33,634 bases of DNA, taken from positions 1-33,634 of the forward strand of contig WGFI01000113.1 of assembly GCA_015492295.1 (NCBI GenBank). Reading direction: 5' to 3'. This stretch comes from Caldifarciminota bacterium (GTDB lineage Bacteria > Hydrothermota > Hydrothermia > LBFQ01). This document shows positions 16,467 to 25,121 of the stretch, piece after piece. Below the pieces are notes generated by a model. That model was not told where the DNA came from. It did not search any database and worked only from the letters and a program-made list of their open reading frames with translations. Each line of letters starts with the position of its first letter. Position 1 is the first letter of the stretch. Made by a program: the position numbers and the translations under genes.

Positions 16467-19115
16467 ATGAAGAAATTCGTTTATTTCTTTGGAAATGGTA
16501 TAGCAGAAGGTTTTGGGCTCGGTAAGATGCTCTTGGGTGGTAAGGGTGCGGGATTGCATGAGATGGCTAATGCGGGATTGCCGGTGCCCCCAGGTTTTAC
16601 AATAACGACCGAAGTTTGCTCTTACTATTACAAGAACAACAAAAGCTTTCCTGCGGGGCTAGAAGATGAGGTCCTTGAGAATCTGAAAAAGGTTGAAGAA
16701 GCGAAAGGACAGAAATTCGGGGATCCCGAAAATCCTCTGTTGGTTTCCGTAAGATCAGGTGCGCCCGTTTCAATGCCCGGAATGATGGATACTATATTGA
16801 ATCTCGGCTTGAACGATGAAACTGTAAAGGGGCTGTCCAAGATGGCAAATGAAAGGTTCGCGTACGATTCATATCGCAGGTTTTTACAGATGTTCGGAGA
16901 TGTTGTTCTAAAAATAAAGAAGGATGAGTTTGATAGGGAGCTTGAAGAAGTCAAGATGAGTAAGGCTGCGAAGCTCTCAAAGGATGTGAAGGATATAAAG
17001 GATACGGATTTGGATGCCGAGGATTGGAAGGAGGTGGTTAAAAGGTTTAAGGAGGTTATAAAAAGACATGGGAAGAAAGTTCCAGAGGATCCGTATGAAC
17101 AGCTTTGGATGGCCATAAAGGCGGTTTTTGACTCTTGGATGAATCCAAGGGCGATAGAATACAGAAAGATTTACAAGATACCCGATGATTGGGGAACTGC
17201 ATGCAATGTTGTCGCTATGGTTTTCGGCAATCTCGGCGATGACAGTGGGACGGGTGTGATGTTCACGAGGGATCCTTCAACCGGAGAGAAGGTTATATTC
17301 GGTGAATTTTTACCGAATGCCCAGGGAGAAGATATAGTAGCAGGTATAAGAACACCTATGCCATTATCAAAGGTCAAGGAGTGGGATCCTGATATATACG
17401 AACAGCTCGTGGATTTGGCGAATAAACTTGAAAATTACTATAAGGAGATGCAAGACATAGAATTTACGATAGAGAGAAAGAAGGTTTGGCTTCTTCAAAC
17501 GAGAAAAGGAAAGAGGACACCAAAGGCGGAGATAAAGATAGCCGTTGATATGGCCAAAGAGGGACTAATAACGAAGGATGAGGCCGTTTTAAGGGTGGAT
17601 CCTTACAATCTTGAAAAGGTTTTGCATCCATATATAGATGAGAGGAATGCGCCTGAACCCTTAGCCAGCGGAATACCGGCATCACCGGGTGCGGCAACGG
17701 GTTATGTCGTTTTTGATCCCGAAGAGGCGCATGCTTGGAAGGAGGGAGGTAAAAAGGTCATACTCGTTAGGACGGAGACATCACCTGAGGATATTAAAGG
17801 CATGGCCGCTGCTGAGGGGATATTGACTTCAAGAGGTGGTAAAACTTCACATGCCGCCGTGGTAGCCAGGGGGATGGGCAAGCCTGCCGTCGTAGGTGCC
17901 GAAAGTTTAAATATAAACGAAAAGGAAGGTTTCTTCACGGTGGGAAATATCAAGGTATCAAAGGGAGATGTTATAACCATAGATGGCTCATCGGGAAAGA
18001 TATATTTGGGAGATGTACCCAAGGTGATGCCCGAACTTACAGGTGAAGTTGCCGAGATCCTAAACTGGGCGGATGAGTTCAGGAAGATAGGCGTTAGGGC
18101 AAATGCGGATACGCCGAAAGATGCCGAAATAGCGAGGAACTTTGGTGCCGAAGGTATAGGGTTGGCCAGGACGGAGCACATGTTCTTCGGTGAAGATAGG
18201 ATATGGAATTTCAGGACGATGATCATATTCGCTGAGAGCAAGGGAGAAAATTATGAAAGGGCGAAGGAGAAGATAAAATCTTATCAAAGGGAGGATTTCA
18301 AGGGCATATTGAAGGCTATGGACGGACTACCCGTTATAATAAGATTGCTTGATCCCCCATTGCACGAATTCCTACCTACTGAGGAAGAGCAAATTAAGGA
18401 GATGGCTCAGAAACTCGGCGTTGAGGAAAAACTCATAAAGACACTGGTTGAAAATACAAAGGAAATCAACCCGATGTTGGGGCATCGTGGCGTGAGATTG
18501 GCCATCACATTCCCAGATATATATATTATGCAAACGGAGGCCATAGCGGAGGCGACATTAGAACTCAAAAAAGAGGGCTATAATCCGAAACCCAAGATCA
18601 TGCTGCCGTTGGTGGCTTTTGAGACCGAGATGGAATATATGAGAAAACTCATAAAGGAAACCCTACAAAAATACGGTCTTGAAAATGAGATTGAGGTGGG
18701 AACCATGATTGAACTTCCGAGGGCCGCATTGATGGCCGATCGCATAGCAAAGTTCGCGGATTTCTTCTCCTACGGGACGAACGATCTAACCCAAACCACA
18801 CTCGGATTTTCAAGGGACGATGTTGGAAAATTCCTTTATAAGTACCTTGAAAACAAGCTCGTGCCCGAGGATCCTTTCCAGAGCGTTGATGATGGCGTGG
18901 TTAAGTTGGTTGAGATGGGTGTTAAATTGGGAAGGAGTACGAATGAAAAACTGGAAATAGGCGTATGCGGGGAGCATGGTGGGGATCCAAAGAGTATATA
19001 CAAGTTCTACGAGGCGGGTGTGGATTATGTTAGTGCATCACCTTATAGGGTTCCCGTAGCGAGGCTGGCAGCCGCGCAGGCATCCTTAAAGCAATTAACC
19101 GGCGCAGCAACTTAA
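16467..19115 (+). CDS. ppdK: Pyruvate, phosphate dikinase
   Basis: GGKGAGLHEMANAGLPVPPGFTIT, GGKTSHAAVVARGMGKPAVVG, PMLGHRGVRLAI, GVCGEHGGDPKSI. Confidence 0.97.
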   Translation: MKKFVYFFGNGIAEGFGLGKMLLGGKGAGLHEMANAGLPVPPGFTITTEVCSYYYKNNKSFPAGLEDEVLENLKKVEEAKGQKFGDPENPLLVSVRSGAPVSMPGMMDTILNLGLNDETVKGLSKMANERFAYDSYRRFLQMFGDVVLKIKKDEFDRELEEVKMSKAAKLSKDVKDIKDTDLDAEDWKEVVKRFKEVIKRHGKKVPEDPYEQLWMAIKAVFDSWMNPRAIEYRKIYKIPDDWGTACNVVAMVFGNLGDDSGTGVMFTRDPSTGEKVIFGEFLPNAQGEDIVAGIRTPMPLSKVKEWDPDIYEQLVDLANKLENYYKEMQDIEFTIERKKVWLLQTRKGKRTPKAEIKIAVDMAKEGLITKDEAVLRVDPYNLEKVLHPYIDERNAPEPLASGIPASPGAATGYVVFDPEEAHAWKEGGKKVILVRTETSPEDIKGMAAAEGILTSRGGKTSHAAVVARGMGKPAVVGAESLNINEKEGFFTVGNIKVSKGDVITIDGSSGKIYLGDVPKVMPELTGEVAEILNWADEFRKIGVRANADTPKDAEIARNFGAEGIGLARTEHMFFGEDRIWNFRTMIIFAESKGENYERAKEKIKSYQREDFKGILKAMDGLPVIIRLLDPPLHEFLPTEEEQIKEMAQKLGVEEKLIKTLVENTKEINPMLGHRGVRLAITFPDIYIMQTEAIAEATLELKKEGYNPKPKIMLPLVAFETEMEYMRKLIKETLQKYGLENEIEVGTMIELPRAALMADRIAKFADFFSYGTNDLTQTTLGFSRDDVGKFLYKYLENKLVPEDPFQSVDDGVVKLVEMGVKLGRSTNEKLEIGVCGEHGGDPKSIYKFYEAGVDYVSASPYRVPVARLAAAQASLKQLTGAAT

Positions 19116-20435
19116 AGCCTTCGTCTTATCAACCCTAAGGGAAGCCATCCTGACACCTTCGGTGAATGTTAGGAAAGGTATGAACATATCTTGGAGGGAT
19201 CTGTAAGTCAGATTTTCCTTAATGGCGAGGGTTAGAATGTTTATCATCTCCCCCGCATTCTTTCCGACTATACGTGCCCCTACGATCTTGTCGTTATGCG
19301 AAAGCAGAATTTTGACGAAACCGTACTCGTAGTTTATCAACTCCGCTATCGGTATATCCTTGAATTCAAGGTATCCCTTCCTGTAATCTAGATCTAAGGA
19401 TCTCAAAAACCTCTCTCCAACCCCTACTCCCGCTATCTGTGGATCCGTAAATATCACATACGGGACGCATCTGTAATCCACCTTCCCATTCTCGTTCATT
19501 ATCAGATTTCTCGCCGCTGTCTTCCCCTCCCTCGCCGCAACATAAACGAAAGGATATTTGCCATTTACATCACCAACAGCGTAGATATTTTCAATGTTCG
19601 TTCTCAAGCTGTCATCCGTTATTATATATCCACGAGGATCCGTTTTTATGCCCAATTCCTCAATTCCCAATCCATCCGTATTTCCGACCCTACCAGTCGC
19701 GACCAAGATATGGGATCCCGAAACCTCGCACTTCTCTCCGTCTTTTTCACATCTCACAACTATCTCACCATTATGGGACAAAACCTCATAAGCCTTCGTA
19801 TTTGTAAGAATATCTATTCCTTCGTTCTTAAAAACTTCCGTCAAGACCTCCGCGACATCCTCATCCTCATTGGGTAATATATGCTCCCCTATGTCTATTA
19901 TAACAACCTCACTTCCAAATCTCCTGAAAGATTGGGCCAGTTCAACACCTATGTATCCGCCACCCAATACCACAAGTTTCTCGGGCAACTCCTTCAAGTT
20001 GAATATGCTTAGATTCGTGTGATAATCCACATTTTCCAAGCCTTTTATAGGGGGGATTGAAGGTCTTGACCCCGTAGCTATTATAAAACCCTTACCCCTT
20101 ATCACCTCTCCATTGACCTCAACCTCTCTCTCCGAAACGAACTTAGCCTTGCCGGCTATATAATCAAAACCGTATATATCTATCAATTCCTCGTACTTTT
20201 TCCTTCTCATACCCGAGACTATATTCGGGAGTTTCCGTTTAACCGTATCAAAAGGGTATCCAAACTCGGCCATCTTCAAGAGGTACTTTGATGGAACGCA
20301 ACCCACATTTACGCAGGTACCTCCTACGGTGCCATCGTTTATTACCAAGGTCCTCGCTCCGAGTTCCGTCGCCTCTATCGCCGCTGAGAAACCTGCGGAA
20401 CCTCCACCTACGATTATAACATCGTATTCACCCAT
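19095..20435 (-). CDS. merA: Mercuric reductase (class I pyridine nucleotide-disulfide oxidoreductase)
   Basis: GGTCVNVGCVPSK redox motif, FAD/NAD motifs and the C-terminal vicinal cysteine tail LSCCAG typical of MerA; lacks the fused N-terminal HMA domain; next to MerT- and MerP-like genes. Confidence 0.88.
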   Translation of the reverse strand: MGEYDVIIVGGGSAGFSAAIEATELGARTLVINDGTVGGTCVNVGCVPSKYLLKMAEFGYPFDTVKRKLPNIVSGMRRKKYEELIDIYGFDYIAGKAKFVSEREVEVNGEVIRGKGFIIATGSRPSIPPIKGLENVDYHTNLSIFNLKELPEKLVVLGGGYIGVELAQSFRRFGSEVVIIDIGEHILPNEDEDVAEVLTEVFKNEGIDILTNTKAYEVLSHNGEIVVRCEKDGEKCEVSGSHILVATGRVGNTDGLGIEELGIKTDPRGYIITDDSLRTNIENIYAVGDVNGKYPFVYVAAREGKTAARNLIMNENGKVDYRCVPYVIFTDPQIAGVGVGERFLRSLDLDYRKGYLEFKDIPIAELINYEYGFVKILLSHNDKIVGARIVGKNAGEMINILTLAIKENLTYRSLQDMFIPFLTFTEGVRMASLRVDKTKALSCCAG

Positions 20436-20436
20436 A

Positions 20437-20733
20437 TCACATCTCCTGAATGAGCATATATACGCTTATGCCTACGAGTAGCAATGTGGAGATTATGAGT
20501 AAAGTCCTATTTATTATGAGCTTCTTCCTATCGCATGAGCATTTCCTAAGGAACTGGTCATAGTACCCGTATCCGAGAATCAGGAATGATAATCCCAGAA
20601 GATGCCATCTGTACTGCGCTATCTTGAAGCCCAAACCAGCCGGCAGAGCGGCCAAGACCAAAGGGAATATACAGCATAAGGAGGCCAAAAAGGCCGTAGT
20701 AATGGATAGTATTGAACTAAGTATCGCTTTCAT
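20437..20733 (-). CDS. merT: MerT-like mercury transporter
   Basis: Three TM segments, vicinal Cys in TM1 (ASLCCIFPLVLAALPAGLG) and a cytosolic Cys pair (RKCSCDRKK). Confidence 0.75.
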   Translation of the reverse strand: MKAILSSILSITTAFLASLCCIFPLVLAALPAGLGFKIAQYRWHLLGLSFLILGYGYYDQFLRKCSCDRKKLIINRTLLIISTLLLVGISVYMLIQEM

Positions 20734-21034
20734 CTTTCTTCACCATCTCGCAACCGTATCCGGCCTTCCTTACCGCTTTCTCAACATCCTTGGGGTTCAA
20801 CTTACCATCATGCCAAACCTTCAAAATCCTCTTCTCCCATATATACTCCATACCCAAAACACCCTTAACCTTCCTCAGAGCCTTCTCTATCTTCTTAACG
20901 CAACCTTCACACATAACGCCCTTTATCTTAAACTCATAGCTCTCCTTCTTACTTATGTTTTCATCAACGAAAACGCTTTTATATGTTTCAGATACTAGAA
21001 TCACGGGCTGAGACATAACCAACATCCAAAGCAT
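20717..21034 (-). CDS. MerP-like heavy-metal-associated (HMA) protein with short hydrophobic N-terminus
   Basis: YEFKIKGVMCEGCVKKIEKALRKVKGV...VEKAVRKAGYGCEMV; HMA fold pattern. Confidence 0.8.
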   Translation of the reverse strand: MLWMLVMSQPVILVSETYKSVFVDENISKKESYEFKIKGVMCEGCVKKIEKALRKVKGVLGMEYIWEKRILKVWHDGKLNPKDVEKAVRKAGYGCEMVKKDESDT

Positions 21035-21037
21035 ATC

Positions 21038-21532
21038 TCACCTCCTTATAACCTTATAAACCTTTCCCGCGGTAAGAATAAAGTATATACCTCTTTTGAG
21101 GTTAAACTCGGCCATTTCCCCCTCAAATACCTTCCTACCATAGATATCAAACACCGTTACCTTTCCTTTCTGTGGTATCTCCTTCTCATAAGTTTCCAAT
21201 GGAAAGTCGCATCCGCAGTAAGCGGTCTTGGTATTGTTGGATGTGTTTATATCACCTACGGTATCTATGGCAAAGGTGAAGATATAAGTTCCGGGGGAAG
21301 TCGGAACGAAGGTTGAGGGGAAATTGATAACTATGGATTGCAATGGATTCAGAGGTGGAATTTCGCTTATGTCCGAATATACGGTATCGTATCCAGATAT
21401 ACCTATCACCTTTATCGTCTTTGAAGGGGATACATCGTTTCCAAGATTCTTTATCTCAACGGAGGGGGTATATGTGTAATTCACATACATGCTCAAAGGC
21501 GGAGAGAGTATGGAGAGGATTGCCAAATCCAT
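21038..21532 (-). CDS. CARDB-like domain plus C-terminal sorting domain protein inside the mer-like operon
   Basis: DLAILSILSPPLSMYVNYTYTPSVEIKNLGND...GTYIFTFAIDTVGDINTSNNTKTAYCGC (CARDB-like), then VFDIYGRKVFEGEMAEFNLKRGIYFILTAGKVYKVIRR. Confidence 0.75.
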   Translation of the reverse strand: MDLAILSILSPPLSMYVNYTYTPSVEIKNLGNDVSPSKTIKVIGISGYDTVYSDISEIPPLNPLQSIVINFPSTFVPTSPGTYIFTFAIDTVGDINTSNNTKTAYCGCDFPLETYEKEIPQKGKVTVFDIYGRKVFEGEMAEFNLKRGIYFILTAGKVYKVIRR

Positions 21533-21534
21533 GC

Positions 21535-21753
21535 CTAAACCTCCTTCACCTCAACCACCTCATAACCCGCGGACGAGATCACATTGACGGGATCAGGGCA
21601 ATGGCATGTATCCGTACATCCGCATTCAAACTCCGCTATCCCGCTTTCCAGCTCAACCTTTCCAACCTTGTATCCGGCCTTTTTCAAGGCCCCTTCCACC
21701 CTTTCAACGCAGTCATTGCAGTGCATACCTTTGATTTTTGCTATTCTCTTCAT
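21535..21753 (-). CDS. Heavy-metal-associated (HMA) domain protein with Cys-rich insertion
   Basis: AKIKGMHCNDCVERVEGALKKAGY...FECGCTDTCHCPDPVNVISSAGYEVVEV. Confidence 0.8.
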   Translation of the reverse strand: MKRIAKIKGMHCNDCVERVEGALKKAGYKVGKVELESGIAEFECGCTDTCHCPDPVNVISSAGYEVVEVKEV

Positions 21754-21811
21754 GGTACCGAGTATCCTAAGGCTGCGTCTATCTATGAGGTGAGCCGGTT
21801 TGATGGTGGAT

Positions 21812-23542
21812 TCATCCTAAGTATCTCTTCAAGGTTTCCGCCACTTTTCTGTTGAAACCAGGCAACGATGAGATCTCCTCAACCGACGCTCCCCTTATCT
21901 TAGATATGCTTCCAAAGTGGGCAAGCAGGATTTTCTTTCTCTTTTCACCTATACCCGGTATGGCATCAAGTGCGCTTTTCTTACTCTCCTTACTTCTCAA
22001 AGTCCTATGATATTTCAGGGCGAACCTGTGGGATTCATCCCTTATATATTGTAGGAGTTTAAGGGCAGGTTCATTCACAGATAGCTGTATAACCCTATTT
22101 CCCGGAAGTATAAGGGTCTCAAATCTCTTCGCCAATGCAACCGTAGGTATATTGAGATTCAATTCTTTAAGTGCCTTCAACGCCGCGTTCAACTGCCCTA
22201 TACCTCCATCTATAAGTATAAGATCCGGAAGTTCCCCTCCCTCGGATACTACCCTCCTATACCTCCTCAGCACGACTTCGTACATACATGCGTAATCATC
22301 TATCCCCTCAACCGTCTTTATTTTAAATCTCCTGTATCCAGATTTAAAAGGTTTTCCGTTTTTAAAAACTACGAGAGATCCAACCTTATATTTCCCGAAT
22401 GTATGGGATATATCAAAGCCTTCTATTATGCTTGGAATCTTATCAAGATTTAAAACCTTTTGCAAGGATTCCAAGGATGGATGAACCCTCTGGGATTTAA
22501 CGATGTAGTTCTCAACCTCCAACCTCGCCGACATCTCGGCGGCCTTCAAAATCTCCTTCTCGCTCTCCTTCGGTGTCCTTATCGGGATACCGTTTATCTC
22601 ATCAATTTCCAAACTGAAAGGCACTATGATCTCATCCACATTCTTTGGATTGTTGGCGTAATAGATCATAAGGAACTCTTCCAACGTCCCTTTATCACCG
22701 TACATTGATGTTGAGGTTAGAAACTTGTAAGTTTCAATTATGTTCCCATCCTTCAACGAATATAACACCACGCACGATGTATTCTTAATTGAATACACGG
22801 CCCAGAGCTCCTTCTCTCCCCTACCCCTTTTCACCATAAACTCATTTAGACTCCTCAAACGATCCCTCCATATAGCGGCAGCTTCAAAATTCAACCTTTT
22901 CGCCTCTTCATTCATCTTTTCAAATATGTACTTTGCTACCTCTCCGACATCACCGTTCAAGAACCTTTTAAAGTTTTTTACCATCTCCTTATACTGGTCG
23001 TATATCTCGTATCTACAAGGGGCGGAACATCTACCTATATGATATTCAATGCAAGGTGTGTGTTTCTTCTTTGATGGGAGTTTTAAAGAGCAGTTCCTTA
23101 TGGGAAAGAGTTTCCTCGCAAATTTTAAGAAGAATCTAACCTGAGATCTGTTTATATAGGGGCCGAAATTATCACCCCCATCCTTAGGTTCCCTCGTTAA
23201 AACCACCCTCGGATAGACCTCATCCGTTATGTGTATATAGTAGAAAGGTGTTTCGCTTTTAAGCCTTATGTTATATTTCGGCTTGTATTTTCTTATGAGA
23301 CTCGCCTCAAGATAAATCGCATTCCTCTCGCTATCCGTGGTTATTATCTCCAGCTGACTCGCCTCACCTATCATCTTTAAGATCCTCTCATCCTTCGGAT
23401 CCACATAACTTCTCAAACGATTCCTTAAATTCTTAGCCTTACCTATGTAAAGATACTTATCATCACATTTGAAAATATAAACTCCGCTCTTTTCGGGAGC
23501 GCTCTCTATTATGTTAAGGATTTCCGAGTTTAAAAGACGCAT
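21812..23542 (-). CDS. uvrC: Excinuclease ABC subunit C
   Basis: N-terminal GIY-YIG (SGVYIFKCDDKYLYIGKAKNLRNRLRSY), UVR motif, EGFDISHTFG, DLILIDGGIGQLNAA, C-terminal HhH (LDAIPGIGEKRKKILL). Confidence 0.96.
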   Translation of the reverse strand: MRLLNSEILNIIESAPEKSGVYIFKCDDKYLYIGKAKNLRNRLRSYVDPKDERILKMIGEASQLEIITTDSERNAIYLEASLIRKYKPKYNIRLKSETPFYYIHITDEVYPRVVLTREPKDGGDNFGPYINRSQVRFFLKFARKLFPIRNCSLKLPSKKKHTPCIEYHIGRCSAPCRYEIYDQYKEMVKNFKRFLNGDVGEVAKYIFEKMNEEAKRLNFEAAAIWRDRLRSLNEFMVKRGRGEKELWAVYSIKNTSCVVLYSLKDGNIIETYKFLTSTSMYGDKGTLEEFLMIYYANNPKNVDEIIVPFSLEIDEINGIPIRTPKESEKEILKAAEMSARLEVENYIVKSQRVHPSLESLQKVLNLDKIPSIIEGFDISHTFGKYKVGSLVVFKNGKPFKSGYRRFKIKTVEGIDDYACMYEVVLRRYRRVVSEGGELPDLILIDGGIGQLNAALKALKELNLNIPTVALAKRFETLILPGNRVIQLSVNEPALKLLQYIRDESHRFALKYHRTLRSKESKKSALDAIPGIGEKRKKILLAHFGSISKIRGASVEEISSLPGFNRKVAETLKRYLG

Positions 23543-23954
23543 AGATGAAAGGCACAGGTAAGATTCCGAACTTACCCTCCTGCGACAAAAGATATACGGG
23601 CAAATTCAAACCGAACTCAAAGAACTTCAATCTATATCCACCTCTAAATAACAAAGCCGTATAGCTCTGATCATCAATGTTCAACCTACCTATGCCCGCG
23701 GTCGTTGCCATGAAACCCAAAGAAATATCCCAATTCCTTATATAACTTCCAAATCCAACGGAGGAGTTTAGAACGGTTATATTCTCCCCTCCGAATGAGT
23801 ACTTTATTCCGCCTATCTCAAAATTCCCATAGATATACTTTCCGAAGTTGGTTGATACGCCGAGCGAAGGATAAGCGAAAACCTTTGGCAATTCCTTACT
23901 AACAACGGCGGGAAAAGTGCTTAAAACCGAAAAACTAAAAGCCAAACCTGACAT
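23514..23954 (-). CDS. Putative outer-membrane/exported beta-rich protein
   Basis: Start trimmed to MSGLAFSFSVLSTFPAVVS (signal-like); beta-rich with amphipathic strands; overlaps upstream OM ORF. Confidence 0.55.
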   Translation of the reverse strand: MSGLAFSFSVLSTFPAVVSKELPKVFAYPSLGVSTNFGKYIYGNFEIGGIKYSFGGENITVLNSSVGFGSYIRNWDISLGFMATTAGIGRLNIDDQSYTALLFRGGYRLKFFEFGLNLPVYLLSQEGKFGILPVPFIYASFKLGNP

Positions 23955-24999
23955 AATCCACCTCCATCCCCAAGTGAAAGCTCCTATTCTCATTGTAATA
24001 GCCTATTATGATGTTCCTCCTGAACATATCAATGGTTATCCCTCCGAATATCCCTCTATCGCTGGGATAAAAATAACCTAAGAATACCTCCATTCTCGGC
24101 CTCCTTGCGAATTTAAAGCCCACACTTGGTTCAAAACCGTAGTTTTCACCACCTTTACTTATGAACCATCTGAAATTCAGCTTGCCTTCCCCGGATGCGA
24201 AGAAGCGTGTATATCGTATCCTATGCTCAACTATGAGTCCTTTATAAAAGCTCCTTGAGCTAAAAACATAACCCACGAACAGGTCGTTATCAATGTTATA
24301 CTTGCCGAGTATGAACCTCTTACTTATGTTCATATCCGACCTAACCGGGAGTATGGTCGTGGATAGAAACGAGATCTGCCTTATTCTCAGATTAAATCCG
24401 CTTATCTCCTTCGTGAAACCCGACCATATAGGAATTCCCCTTTCGCTGTAAGAGAATCCGCTGAAAAAACTGTAAAGATCCCCTCGTGATATGAACTCAA
24501 ATCCCACATTGTCAAAGTATATCCATTTCTCATAGAATTCCAATACCGTATCTCCATAAGGAAACCTTCCTATGTAGGCGCTTCTCTGAAACATATTATA
24601 AAGGATACTTATGGTGTATTCCCGCAGGAAGCTCGCATAAGAGGACAAATTCAACCTACCCGAATAAACCTGATAGTCTCCCTGCCTATCAACATAGCTT
24701 CCCCAGAATCCACCGTCAAATTGAATATAGTACTTCCCCATCTTCCATCCCAATGAAACTTCCGTGGGTTTATAAAATGAAGGTTGAAAGATACTCGCGC
24801 TGTCGGAAGTGTATTCGGTTATCGGAGAGGAGGCGTTGTAAGGATATGTGTATGCGAATACATTTTTCCTGAGAATCCTTGAAGAACCCACCGTTGAATT
24901 GTAATTGGCTATATCCTCAAAGTTTTTGTATCTGTCGGGAACCGAAAGGGTTAAACCCCCCTTTAAAACTAAGTATATGATCGGAAGCGTATCTATCAA
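23935..24999 (-). CDS. Putative outer-membrane beta-barrel protein
   Basis: 354 aa with alternating aromatic/polar strands (e.g. RIRYTRFFASGEGKLNFRWFIS, MEVFLGYFYPSDRGIFGG); only available start is TTG directly after the tRNA. Confidence 0.6.
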   Translation of the reverse strand: MIDTLPIIYLVLKGGLTLSVPDRYKNFEDIANYNSTVGSSRILRKNVFAYTYPYNASSPITEYTSDSASIFQPSFYKPTEVSLGWKMGKYYIQFDGGFWGSYVDRQGDYQVYSGRLNLSSYASFLREYTISILYNMFQRSAYIGRFPYGDTVLEFYEKWIYFDNVGFEFISRGDLYSFFSGFSYSERGIPIWSGFTKEISGFNLRIRQISFLSTTILPVRSDMNISKRFILGKYNIDNDLFVGYVFSSRSFYKGLIVEHRIRYTRFFASGEGKLNFRWFISKGGENYGFEPSVGFKFARRPRMEVFLGYFYPSDRGIFGGITIDMFRRNIIIGYYNENRSFHLGMEVDYVRFGF

Positions 25000-25000
25000 G

Positions 25001-25074
<74 letters not shown>

Positions 25075-25121
25075 TTCAAGTTGAGTATTTTATACTGGAA
25101 AAATTTCTCGGTGGAGATTTT

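Noticed and set aside
16628-18241. Antisense ORFs in ppdK (16628..17116, 17702..18241)
   Set aside because: Shadow ORFs of a highly conserved enzyme gene.
21764-21824. ATCCTAAG direct repeat near the mer operon start as a regulator site
   Set aside because: One copy is inside the uvrC stop region; no dyad like a MerR operator; 8-nt repeat likely chance.
21343-21855. Plus-strand 170-aa ORF across the mer-like operon start and uvrC end
   Set aside because: Opposes well-supported minus-strand genes with RBS; no recognisable domain.
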